Shown one piece after another: positions 20,966 through 26,491 of a DNA stretch of 35,633 nt. The stretch spans positions 1 to 35,633 of the IMG/VR virus record IMGVR_UViG_3300044633_000728; one strand, written 5' to 3'. Position 1 is the first letter of the stretch; every line of letters starts with the position of its first letter. The notes beneath the pieces were generated by a model, which did no database searches, had not been told where the DNA came from, and worked only from the letters and a program-made list of their open reading frames with translations. The translations under genes and the position numbers were made by a program. Source of the DNA: a virus.

Positions 20966-21171
20966 TATTCGGCCACCTTTAGAATTGCATAGGACCCACC
21001 CGCATTTATTTCATCAAGTGCAGGCTTTAGTGCAGGCGCTAACAATTCTTTTAGCATTCCCTCAAGCATTGCAATTTGCATTTCTTTTTCTAGTGCAAGC
21101 AGGCGCATTCCTACTGGATGAGTTTCGTCTACCTCAGTGATAAACTTTAGATTGTGTTCGATTTGTACCAT
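20965..21171 (-). CDS. Hypothetical 68-aa helical protein
   Basis: MVQIEHNLKFITEVDETHPV, then a long amphipathic helix (LEKEMQIAMLEGMLKELLAP). Unknown function. Co-transcribed with the 65-aa gene at 21189-21386. Confidence 0.68.
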   Translation of the reverse strand: MVQIEHNLKFITEVDETHPVGMRLLALEKEMQIAMLEGMLKELLAPALKPALDEINAGGSYAILKVAE

Positions 21172-21188
21172 TGTTAGTTTTCCTATTC

Positions 21189-21386
21189 TTAGTTTGGGTT
21201 TGTAAGTGTAAGAGTGCCACGAAGGACACCGCTAATTCCGAGAGTGTCGCAAGCGACTTTAACAGATACGCCAACAGGTAATTGTGTTGGGTATGTTGAG
21301 ATAAATTGAGCAACCGCACCTTTTGAGGCAAGGTCGATTTTCTTTACAGAACCATTAAAGGTTTCTAGTTTTACAGTGTATGTCAT
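21189..21386 (-). CDS. Hypothetical 65-aa protein
   Basis: Beta-rich start (MTYTVKLETFNGSVKKIDL) then a helix and a Val-rich strand. First gene of the operon from promoter 7. No family recognised. Confidence 0.68.
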   Translation of the reverse strand: MTYTVKLETFNGSVKKIDLASKGAVAQFISTYPTQLPVGVSVKVACDTLGISGVLRGTLTLTNPN

Positions 21387-21419
21387 TTATTGACTACCTT
21401 TCGTTTAATTGATAAGACT

Positions 21420-21444
21420 ATCCTATCATGGGGGGCTGACAAAT
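21420..21444 (-). promoter_or_regulatory. TTTGTCAG-box promoter 7
   Basis: Minus strand ATTTGTCAG (21444-21436), 10 bp, TAGGAT (21425-21420). The -35 position is CCCAAT, so an activator is probably needed; a Crp-like site is centred at -64.5. Confidence 0.75.
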
Positions 21445-21451
21445 TGGGCAC

Positions 21452-21506
21452 TTATTTGCTTAGGCTCACTGTGATACTCGTCACATTTATTTGCTAAGGC
21501 TCATTG
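21452..21506 (+). repeat. Direct repeat flanking a Crp-like site
   Basis: TTATTTGCTTAGGCTCACTG (21452-21471) and TTATTTGCTAAGGCTCATTG (21487-21506) match in 18 of 20 positions and lie on either side of the palindrome at 21470-21485. They may be a further regulator site. Confidence 0.5.
21470..21485. promoter_or_regulatory. Crp/GlxR-like site
   Basis: TGTGA-TACTCG-TCACA, perfect arms, centred 64.5 bp upstream of the expected start of promoter 7. Confidence 0.72.
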
Positions 21507-21538
21507 CTTATTTATCTTTATTTAATTGTTATACTAGA

Positions 21539-21567
21539 AGTATAGCAAAGAAATGTCAAAAAGTCAA
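21539..21567 (-). promoter_or_regulatory. Sigma70 promoter without recognised gene
   Basis: Minus strand TTGACT (21567-21562), 17 bp, TATACT (21544-21539). A Crp-like site lies at -74.5. The first 100 nt downstream contain no credible ORF, so it may serve the 21386 gene with a long leader or make a short RNA. Confidence 0.6.
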
Positions 21568-21598
21568 ATCGACACACCGTAAATAGGGGAAATAATCG

Positions 21599-21614
21599 TG
21601 TGACCTTAAACACA
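21599..21614. promoter_or_regulatory. Crp/GlxR-like site
   Basis: TGTGA-CCTTAA-ACACA, one arm mismatch. Centred about 74.5 bp upstream of the start expected from the promoter at 21539-21567. CGACACACCG (21570-21579) lies between them. Confidence 0.6.
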
Positions 21615-21618
21615 TTAG

Positions 21619-21639
21619 TTATACACACCCTGTGGATAA
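21619..21639. promoter_or_regulatory. Two DnaA boxes, opposite strands
   Basis: TTATACACA (21619-21627) and TGTGGATAA (21631-21639) both fit TTATNCACA. CCACGTGC (21646-21653) follows. Confidence 0.65.
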
Positions 21640-21659
21640 CTTTTTGCCACGTGCAAAAA

Positions 21660-21684
21660 ATCGCAGAGTTTTTATTTCTGCGAT
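21660..21684. terminator. Bidirectional intrinsic terminator
   Basis: ATCGCAGA (21660-21667), 9-nt loop, TCTGCGAT (21677-21684), with A/T runs on both sides. It ends the leftward operon whose last gene is 21697-21786. Confidence 0.82.
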
Positions 21685-21696
21685 CCTTTTTTTATT

Positions 21697-21786
21697 TTAT
21701 TCTTTTACAAAAGAGTAAAGTCCATAAAATAAACAAATAAAAGAAAACCAAAACAATGCGTTTCCACTTATAAAAAAGTTACTCAT
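21697..21786 (-). CDS. 29-aa membrane peptide
   Basis: MSNFFISGNALFWFSFICLF is one hydrophobic helix with a Lys-Glu end. ATGA overlap with the upstream 30-aa ORF; followed by a strong terminator. Function unknown. Confidence 0.6.
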   Translation of the reverse strand: MSNFFISGNALFWFSFICLFYGLYSFVKE

Positions 21787-21875
21787 TTATTTTCCTCAAT
21801 TTCATTTAGTAAATCCCAAAGTATTGGTTCTAACTCTAACGCAACTGCATCAAGTTTTTCTTGAAGTGTTTTCAT
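21783..21875 (-). CDS. Hypothetical 30-aa helical peptide
   Basis: MKTLQEKLDAVALELEPILW is an amphipathic helix. Both junctions are ATGA overlaps, which supports it despite its size. Confidence 0.55.
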   Translation of the reverse strand: MKTLQEKLDAVALELEPILWDLLNEIEENK

Positions 21876-22021
21876 TGTGATACCACCTCTACATGAAAAG
21901 CGTTAAACTTTTCTAATTCGTTTTCGCTAAGTGGGCGAAGTGTTTTGTTTAGAGCAAATACCGCCTCTAATTCACTATCCGATTCGCATACATACGAAAC
22001 TAACACATTGTATTTAGTCAT
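21872..22021 (-). CDS. Hypothetical 49-aa protein
   Basis: MTKYNVLVSYVCESDSELEA, then a helical region. ATGA/TAATG overlaps on both sides. The beta-alpha pattern resembles the neighbouring 45-aa protein, so the two may be distant paralogues. Confidence 0.62.
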   Translation of the reverse strand: MTKYNVLVSYVCESDSELEAVFALNKTLRPLSENELEKFNAFHVEVVSQ

Positions 22022-22158
22022 TATGCAATCTCCAATTCGTTATAGTCAATGACCTCAAAGTCATGTCGTTCTAGTGGCATAGCCTTTAGCCATGATAGGG
22101 CAGACTCAAAGTCCTCAGCCTCAATAGTGACCATTAGGTCAAAGTTAAATAGTGTCAT
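22021..22158 (-). CDS. Hypothetical 45-aa protein
   Basis: MTLFNFDLMVTIEAEDFESA has a beta strand then helix (LSWLKAMPLERHDFEVIDY), a small ferredoxin-like half. TAATG overlaps with both neighbours. Confidence 0.62.
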   Translation of the reverse strand: MTLFNFDLMVTIEAEDFESALSWLKAMPLERHDFEVIDYNELEIA

Positions 22159-22322
22159 TACTTTACCTCCTTGTATAAAAAGTCCCAAGCCTTACGGCAT
22201 AACACGATAGACTTGCAGTTATCGCAACAGATAACCCCATGAGGGTTAAGGTCTACATCATAGACATCAACGCTTGCTGATGTTGCCCCACATACTGAGG
22301 GGATATTTACAAAGGTACTCAT
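22158..22322 (-). CDS. 54-aa zinc-motif protein
   Basis: MSTFVNIPSVCGATSASVDV followed by CCDNC and LCRKAWDFL: four Cys that may bind zinc. ATGA overlap with the upstream zinc-ribbon gene. Confidence 0.65.
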   Translation of the reverse strand: MSTFVNIPSVCGATSASVDVYDVDLNPHGVICCDNCKSIVLCRKAWDFLYKEVK

Positions 22323-22501
22323 TTTCTAAGTCCTTCCTTTCCATAAGTGTTAATAAAATCAGGGAGAGCCATAACGCCCTTGTAGTCTTTACATCTTGGG
22401 CAAAATCTATTCCACCCGTCAAATAGTGTTATGCAAAATGCACAAATGTTATCCATAGCGCATAAGCCTTGTTCATCTATAAATTGCATAGTGTCGTTCA
22501 C
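22319..22501 (-). CDS. 60-aa zinc ribbon
   Basis: CAFC and CPRC lie about 12 residues apart, a compact zinc ribbon, with an extra Cys upstream. Start overlaps the upstream stop by 4 bp. Confidence 0.7.
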   Translation of the reverse strand: MNDTMQFIDEQGLCAMDNICAFCITLFDGWNRFCPRCKDYKGVMALPDFINTYGKEGLRK

Positions 22502-22674
22502 TTAGACACCTTCCAATCTGTCCACATAGGCAAACGCTCAGGGTCGGTATCGTTATACCAACGCTCAATGTTTTGTTCACAATCCATGCAGAAAGTGAAT
22601 TGGTCATCTCCAATTTCGGAGATAGCAGAAACCATAGGGCTATGGTCTTTACATAGTGTGTTTAGTGTAGTCAT
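22498..22674 (-). CDS. 58-aa zinc-motif protein
   Basis: LCKDHSP and CMDCEQ give a His/Cys set for one zinc. AAAGG ribosome site; first gene of the seven-gene operon from promoter 8 ending at terminator 21660. Confidence 0.68.
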   Translation of the reverse strand: MTTLNTLCKDHSPMVSAISEIGDDQFTFCMDCEQNIERWYNDTDPERLPMWTDWKVSK

Positions 22675-22729
22675 TTTGACCTACCTTTCTTTAAGGGATT
22701 TCTTTACCCTTGTTTTTCTTTATACTGTA

Positions 22730-22754
22730 AGTGTAGCATGGGGGTCTGACAAAT
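22730..22754 (-). promoter_or_regulatory. TTTGTCAG-box promoter 8
   Basis: Minus strand ATTTGTCAG (22754-22746), 10 bp, TACACT (22735-22730). Upstream lie AAATCGGACAT (22774-22784) and a Crp-like site. Confidence 0.73.
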
Positions 22755-22784
22755 TGAGGGGTACAAATAGGATAAATCGGACAT

Positions 22785-22800
22785 TGTGAGGTGTATCACA
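22785..22800. promoter_or_regulatory. Crp/GlxR-like site
   Basis: TGTGA-GGTGTA-TCACA, perfect arms, centred about 69.5 bp upstream of the start expected from promoter 8 and directly abutting AAATCGGACAT. Confidence 0.68.
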
Positions 22801-22897
22801 TGAGATACAAGTCACATTTTTGGGGGGTATTATAACGATTTCATAACAATAGTAATTTTATCGGTGTGTCGACTTGACAAAATCGGCACGTGCTCGA

Positions 22898-22913
22898 TGT
22901 GGTGTAAATCACA
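22898..22913. promoter_or_regulatory. Crp/GlxR-like site
   Basis: TGTGG-TGTAAA-TCACA (one arm mismatch) followed by TGCGACACGCCG. Centred 64.5 bp before the start expected at 22970. Confidence 0.68.
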
Positions 22914-22934
22914 TGCGACACGCCGTATAGGTAC

Positions 22935-22963
22935 TTGACTTTTGGCAGGGTATGTGATAGGAT
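22935..22963 (+). promoter_or_regulatory. Rightward promoter with TTGACT -35
   Basis: TTGACT (22935-22940), 17 bp, TAGGAT (22958-22963). The spacer contains TTGGCAG, a diverged TTTGTCAG one base nearer the -10. It lies about 100 bp before promoter 9. Confidence 0.68.
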
Positions 22964-22996
22964 ACTCCTATAACAATTAAATAACAGGATAATCCA

Positions 22997-23012
22997 TGTG
23001 GTACACATCACA
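22997..23012. promoter_or_regulatory. Crp/GlxR-like site
   Basis: TGTGG-TACACA-TCACA followed by TGCGACACACCC. Centred 64.5 bp before the start expected at 23069, exactly as for the preceding site and promoter. Confidence 0.7.
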
Positions 23013-23037
23013 TGCGACACACCCGAAAAACAGGCTA

Positions 23038-23062
23038 ATTTGTCAGTACCCTATGATAGGAT
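23038..23062 (+). promoter_or_regulatory. TTTGTCAG-box promoter 9
   Basis: ATTTGTCAG (23038-23046), 10 bp, TAGGAT (23057-23062). The rightward copy of the motif; a GAAAGG site precedes the gene at 23100. Confidence 0.77.
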
Positions 23063-23099
23063 ACTAGGTATAAAGATTAAATAAAGAAAGGTCAGATAA

Positions 23100-23195
23100 A
23101 TGACACTAGATGAATACAAGGCTTATGTAGAAGCCCAGCGCAAGGAAAGCCTAGCGCAAGCCCTAACCCTACTAAAGAAAGGTGCTAACAAATGA
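23100..23195 (+). CDS. Hypothetical 31-aa peptide
   Basis: MTLDEYKAYVEAQRKESLAQ is helical and charged with a basic tail. AAAGG ribosome site; ATGA overlap with the next gene. First of five coupled mini-genes. Confidence 0.6.
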   Translation: MTLDEYKAYVEAQRKESLAQALTLLKKGANK

Positions 23196-23338
23196 GCACA
23201 CTAGAAAGAATAAGAGCAGAGCAACAGGCTCGCTATGCTATCCAACGAGAGAAGGATAAGGCTAAGATAGAGGCTATGTTTGCTAGTCACTCTCGCCCAC
23301 TAAATAACCAATACCTTTTAGAGAAAGAAGAAAACTAA
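23192..23338 (+). CDS. Hypothetical 48-aa helical protein
   Basis: MSTLERIRAEQQARYAIQRE, highly charged, long helix. Overlaps both neighbours (ATGA, TAATG). Unknown function. Confidence 0.62.
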   Translation: MSTLERIRAEQQARYAIQREKDKAKIEAMFASHSRPLNNQYLLEKEEN

Positions 23339-23457
23339 TGAACCCTTTTACATACATCATTGATTTATTAGATGAATACGATTACATGGGGCCAATCGGT
23401 GCCTTTGTTGGTGTTGCAATAGCAATCATCACCGCTTTTGTTATTGGAGGTAACTAA
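23338..23457 (+). CDS. 39-aa single-pass membrane protein
   Basis: An acidic N-terminal segment (IIDLLDEYDYMG) precedes one hydrophobic helix rich in Val, Ile and Ala near residues 18-37. TAATG overlap with the upstream gene. Function unknown. Confidence 0.62.
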   Translation: MNPFTYIIDLLDEYDYMGPIGAFVGVAIAIITAFVIGGN

Positions 23458-23619
23458 ATGAAAAGCAATTTTGAGATTACACAAGAGATTAACACTCTTG
23501 CTAAAAAGCACTATCAAGACATGGACTTAGCGTTCATGTGGGGTTGTGCTCAAGCATTACTATCAACAAGTCAATTAGACATTATTCTTGGAATACTAAA
23601 AGAGAAAGAGGTCGCATAG
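23458..23619 (+). CDS. Hypothetical 53-aa protein
   Basis: MKSNFEITQEINTLAKKHYQ followed by FMWGCAQALLS and a helical end. The ATG directly follows the upstream stop and the stop overlaps the next GTG start (TAGTG). Confidence 0.62.
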   Translation: MKSNFEITQEINTLAKKHYQDMDLAFMWGCAQALLSTSQLDIILGILKEKEVA

Positions 23620-23717
23620 TGAACGCTATGTACGCACACACCTGCGAGTTTTGCGGGGATACAGGTATCATCATTTTCTCTGAGAAAGAGACCCGCATAG
23701 ACCCTTGCAAATGCTAA
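23619..23717 (+). CDS. 32-aa zinc ribbon
   Basis: GTG start overlapping the previous stop; an ATG three codons later is possible. CEFC and CKC make four Cys ligands for one zinc. Resembles the DnaJ-type CxxCxxxG half (CEFCGDTG). Confidence 0.6.
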   Translation: MNAMYAHTCEFCGDTGIIIFSEKETRIDPCKC

Positions 23718-23930
23718 ACAAATTGCAGGCACTAGTGCTAAACTAAACCATGGTACTAGTGCTTGGGGCAATTGCATGGAGATCGTAGCCAATAAATCGT
23801 AGCACTATGGGCGCACTATTTTTTTGTGTGTATTTTCTGTATAGTATGTATCATACATCTGGACAAAATATTCAGATTTTAGGCTATTTGGGTTTTACAA
23901 AATTTTTCAGAATTATGCTATAATGGTTTA
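23718..23930. other. Intergenic segment with repeated ACTAGTGCT
   Basis: ACTAGTGCT occurs twice (first within palindrome GCACTAGTGC) and TCGTAGC twice, followed by a T run. The region probably terminates the mini-gene operon; the end of it carries the TATAAT (23919-23924) of the next gene. Confidence 0.35.
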
Positions 23931-24023
23931 ATGACTGAAGACACATATAAAGGGAAAAACTGCTGTTCTGCATGCACATGCACAAACCCTCATCAATCAA
24001 AACCACAAGTTACAGAGGAATAA
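23931..24023 (+). CDS. 30-aa Cys-rich mini-protein, leaderless
   Basis: MTEDTYKGKNCCSACTCTNP has CCxxCxC, repeated in related form in the next protein. TATAAT lies exactly 6 nt before the ATG. The motif could bind zinc, copper or an Fe-S cluster; no family recognised. Confidence 0.6.
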   Translation: MTEDTYKGKNCCSACTCTNPHQSKPQVTEE

Positions 24024-24024
24024 A

Positions 24025-24222
24025 ATGGGAATCCTAGACAATTTAGAAAATTCCTGGGACATAGAAGTCAGACCAGAACCAAGCAATCCAAAGTTTGAAT
24101 CAAGTCCATTCCCAGTAACAGACAACATGGGAAGAGATCAGTTCTGGATAGAAGATCAAAACCTGGCTGTAAAATTATTTTCAGAAACCTGCTGCAGAGA
24201 TTGTAGTTGTAAAAATGGATAG
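24025..24222 (+). CDS. 65-aa protein with C-terminal CCxxCxC
   Basis: The tail CCRDCSCKNG mirrors CCSACTC in the preceding 30-aa protein. The remainder is polar and aromatic (NSWDIEVRPEPSNPKFESS). One base separates the two genes, so they likely function together. Confidence 0.65.
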   Translation: MGILDNLENSWDIEVRPEPSNPKFESSPFPVTDNMGRDQFWIEDQNLAVKLFSETCCRDCSCKNG

Positions 24223-24385
24223 CGATCAACAACAACTTACTCCAGAACAAGTGCAAGCAATATTATTATTTAAGATTGAGCAGAAACTAAGGTTTTATAT
24301 TGCAAACCAAGTTGAGTCAAAATTTCACGGTATGTATCATAACGCATCACACGATATAGCACAATTTATCCGCAATATGGCTTAA
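24215..24385 (+). CDS. Hypothetical 56-aa helical protein
   Basis: MDSDQQQLTPEQVQAILLFK and a helical remainder with FHGMYHNASHD. Overlaps the upstream gene by 8 bp and the convergent gene by 4 bp. Unknown. Confidence 0.62.
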   Translation: MDSDQQQLTPEQVQAILLFKIEQKLRFYIANQVESKFHGMYHNASHDIAQFIRNMA

Positions 24386-24579
24386 TCTTGTACTAACTCC
24401 CACATATTGATATCTACAAACCCATAGCGAGATAGATCTGCTAACTCTTCAGTGTCTGCTTCAATAACAAGTCGCACATTGGACTCAATGTCAAAACCTG
24501 GTTTGTACTCCGTCTTGGCATTCTCCAAATAGGTTTCTTTAACCTTCTCAAGAATCGGACGGTATTGATATTTAGGCAA
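24382..24579 (-). CDS. Hypothetical 65-aa protein
   Basis: MPKYQYRPILEKVKETYLEN with an acidic middle (VIEADTEELADLS). Resembles a small alpha/beta protein. Overlaps the upstream gene by 8 bp. Confidence 0.65.
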   Translation of the reverse strand: MPKYQYRPILEKVKETYLENAKTEYKPGFDIESNVRLVIEADTEELADLSRYGFVDINMWELVQD

Positions 24580-24757
24580 TTACTCCACCATCTTTTAACA
24601 TATCGTACATATTGCTAAGAATAAGTTGAAGGCTAGGCTGACTTTGTGAAATTTGTGATTCTGTATCTGATTCGCTCATTCCAGCCTTCTTGCATAATTC
24701 TCTATTATCAGCATTAATGCTAAATAGCATCATGTCGACTACTTCTTCTTTTGTCAT
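24572..24757 (-). CDS. Hypothetical 61-aa protein
   Basis: Start at MTKEEVVDMMLFSINADN, where ATGA overlaps the DHH-like stop. A helical protein rich in Ser and Gln in the middle. Operon member below the DHH-like gene. Confidence 0.65.
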   Translation of the reverse strand: MTKEEVVDMMLFSINADNRELCKKAGMSESDTESQISQSQPSLQLILSNMYDMLKDGGVIA

Positions 24758-25524
24758 ACCCATTCCTTTTCTTGGTCGTAAGTTACAGAATACTCTCCTG
24801 TAAATATCTCTGCATAAGAGATGATATCTCTATTATACCGTATAAGCGTTTCTATGCCAACTTTGTCACATACATACTTCATACCCTGGACTAATGGCTC
24901 AAACTTCATCCCCTGCCCCTCTAGGGCGTTATTAAGGGTATCTATGTAACGTGTCTTGCCATAACGCTTTGATGTAAATGATTGATCAACATAGTCAAAC
25001 CTTGCTTGTGCATCATTCTTTCTTGCAATGTCCGAATTGTCTATTATGTACTTTGTTGCAGGATGATCCATCCGTGTAGACCAGTTTCGCATGTTATCGC
25101 TGTACTTCTCCATGTTCTTGAGAGTTGAGTCAGCGAAAGCCATGCGTATAAGGTCTTGTTCGGATAGGTCAGCCTCTATTGCGAACGAAATCAAAAAAGC
25201 GGTTGCGAAAGGAAACTTGTCGCTATATGTCGAAACGCCGAAGTGCACATTCGGATTAAACGACTCGACTGACATATTATCTTCTAAGAGTCGCATATGG
25301 TTGCCGAGAGACACAAACTCTTGTCGATTCATATCACAATCGACGAACAAACATTCTTCTGGATTGATCCCGTCGGCGAGACATAAAATATTTTTGTCAT
25401 AAGAACCAACTATTTTCGAACCGTTAAAACGCTCTAGTAATTTTGCGGACATAAAACCATCCATGTCAGGGGAAATAATTAAATTCTTAGAATGCTCTAA
25501 GGTTTCAAGTATGGCTGTTTTCAT
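24754..25524 (-). CDS. DHH-like phosphoesterase homologue, diverged
   Basis: The 256-aa product has SPDMDGFMSA (Asp20, Asp22) and LFVDCDM (Asp62), like motifs I and II of DHH phosphoesterases (RecJ, nanoRNase). Where DHH is expected there is GNHMRLLEDN, so motif III is altered. It lacks the C-terminal DHHA1 signature. It may be a diverged nuclease or nucleotide-binding protein. Heads a three-gene leftward operon. Confidence 0.65.
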   Translation of the reverse strand: MKTAILETLEHSKNLIISPDMDGFMSAKLLERFNGSKIVGSYDKNILCLADGINPEECLFVDCDMNRQEFVSLGNHMRLLEDNMSVESFNPNVHFGVSTYSDKFPFATAFLISFAIEADLSEQDLIRMAFADSTLKNMEKYSDNMRNWSTRMDHPATKYIIDNSDIARKNDAQARFDYVDQSFTSKRYGKTRYIDTLNNALEGQGMKFEPLVQGMKYVCDKVGIETLIRYNRDIISYAEIFTGEYSVTYDQEKEWV

Positions 25525-25558
25525 TTTTGTAAAATACTCCCCTTATAATAATCTAGTT

Positions 25559-25828
25559 ATGACAATCCAGGACTGGGCTTCGTTAATCGTAGCAATACTT
25601 ACAATTGTATCATCAATCGGCTTGTCGATCAAGTGGTTAGTAAAACATTATCTTAGCGAACTTAAGCCGAATTCTGGATCATCGCTAAAAGACCAAGTTA
25701 ATAGACTTGAAAGTGCTCTAGACGAACAAAAAAATGATTCACAAAGATCCAGAGATCGCCAAGAAAAGAAACTTGACGAAATGTATCAGATTTTGATTAA
25801 GCATATTGCTAAAGTTGATAAAGAATAA
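25559..25828 (+). CDS. Membrane-anchored coiled-coil protein, holin-like
   Basis: Start at MTIQDWASLIV; 89 aa. One transmembrane helix (residues 8-27) is followed by a charged coiled coil (KDQVNRLESALDEQKNDSQR). The TM-plus-coiled-coil form resembles XhlA-type phage proteins linked to lysis. The frame extends to 25463, but that part overlaps the divergent gene. Confidence 0.65.
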   Translation: MTIQDWASLIVAILTIVSSIGLSIKWLVKHYLSELKPNSGSSLKDQVNRLESALDEQKNDSQRSRDRQEKKLDEMYQILIKHIAKVDKE

Positions 25829-25863
25829 TTTTCCTATATACTATATATAAAGATAGTTTTTAA

Positions 25864-25886
25864 AACTATAAAGATAGTTCTTTTTT
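25864..25886 (+). terminator. Intrinsic terminator
   Basis: AACTAT-AAAG-ATAGTT hairpin followed by CTTTTTT. Ends transcription of the holin-like gene. Confidence 0.7.
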
Positions 25887-25941
25887 CTTATATATTTAAA
25901 GTATACACTATCCCTAATCTGGCTAAAATAGACTTATGGTA

Positions 25942-26003
25942 ACAAATCGGACATTCTTTATTATAACAATTTGATAACTTTAAATATCATGTCCGTTTTG
26001 TAC
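25942..26003. promoter_or_regulatory. Inverted ACAAATCGGACAT / ATGTCCGTTTTGT pair
   Basis: ACAAATCGGACAT (25942-25954) and ATGTCCGTTTTGTAC (25989-26003) are inverted copies around an AT-rich 34-bp core. The same motif occurs at 15006, 16286 and 22774. Likely operator for a phage regulator ahead of the fibre operon. Confidence 0.55.
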
Positions 26004-26011
26004 CTTTATGG

Positions 26012-26079
26012 TATAATTTATTATTGGCTAATGCCTTGGTTTGTCCTATACCCACCAACCTTGGTATTAGTCAATTTTT
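26012..26079 (+). ncRNA. Putative short terminated hairpin RNA or attenuator
   Basis: TATAAT (26012-26017) is followed by an imperfect inverted repeat with 18-nt arms (26024-26041 with 26057-26074, loop 15 nt), then TTTTT. The arms contain two G-U pairs and one 2x2 T/T mismatch. The expected start coincides with the first arm, so the product would be a hairpin RNA of about 55 nt. It could equally be a read-through terminator before the fibre operon. Confidence 0.5.
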
Positions 26080-26095
26080 ATGGTATAATCACAGT

Positions 26096-26491
26096 ATGCC
26101 TATTCATTCATCCCTGACTTTTGGTGCTGATCCAGTAACCATGCAGTGGAGTGTTGTCAGAGGGGATACTGCTACTTTAAGAGTAGAGTTTTATGAAGAC
26201 AATGAAGTAGATTATTACGATACTTCTGGATGGATTTTTAGAGCAACCGCTTATGATCAATCTGGTAATGTTCTAGATGCCCTTGAATGTGAGCCTAGCG
26301 AGGGATTTGTAGATATTACAGCATACCCATCGGTTACAAAAAATTGGGGATCTAAATACTCTTCAATCGTGGCTCAATTACCATTTGATGTCCAGGTAAC
26401 AATTCCAGAATTAATAGAAGACACAGTTTGGACTCCTGTAATTGGAACCATACATGTATTAGGCGACATTACACCAGGGGGTACACTATAA
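26096..26491 (+). CDS. Virion protein, BppU N-terminal-like, leaderless
   Basis: Start at MPIHSSLTFG; TATAAT (26084-26089) is 6 nt upstream. The 131-aa product contains RGDTATLRVEF and YYDTSGWIFRATAYD, like the baseplate BppU N-terminal/Ig-like fold. It resembles the protein at 28702. Likely a baseplate or fibre adaptor. Its stop overlaps the next start (TAATG). Confidence 0.7.
   Translation: MPIHSSLTFGADPVTMQWSVVRGDTATLRVEFYEDNEVDYYDTSGWIFRATAYDQSGNVLDALECEPSEGFVDITAYPSVTKNWGSKYSSIVAQLPFDVQVTIPELIEDTVWTPVIGTIHVLGDITPGGTL

Larger units (their letters stand above)
22675..23099. promoter_or_regulatory. Divergent control region
   Basis: This 425-bp gap between divergent operons has no gene. 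Leftward: promoter 8. Rightward: promoters at 22935-22963 and 23038-23062. It holds three Crp-like sites, CGGTGTGTCG (22862-22871), GGCACGTGC and two copies of CATGCGACACRCC. It is the richest control region of the window. Confidence 0.7.
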
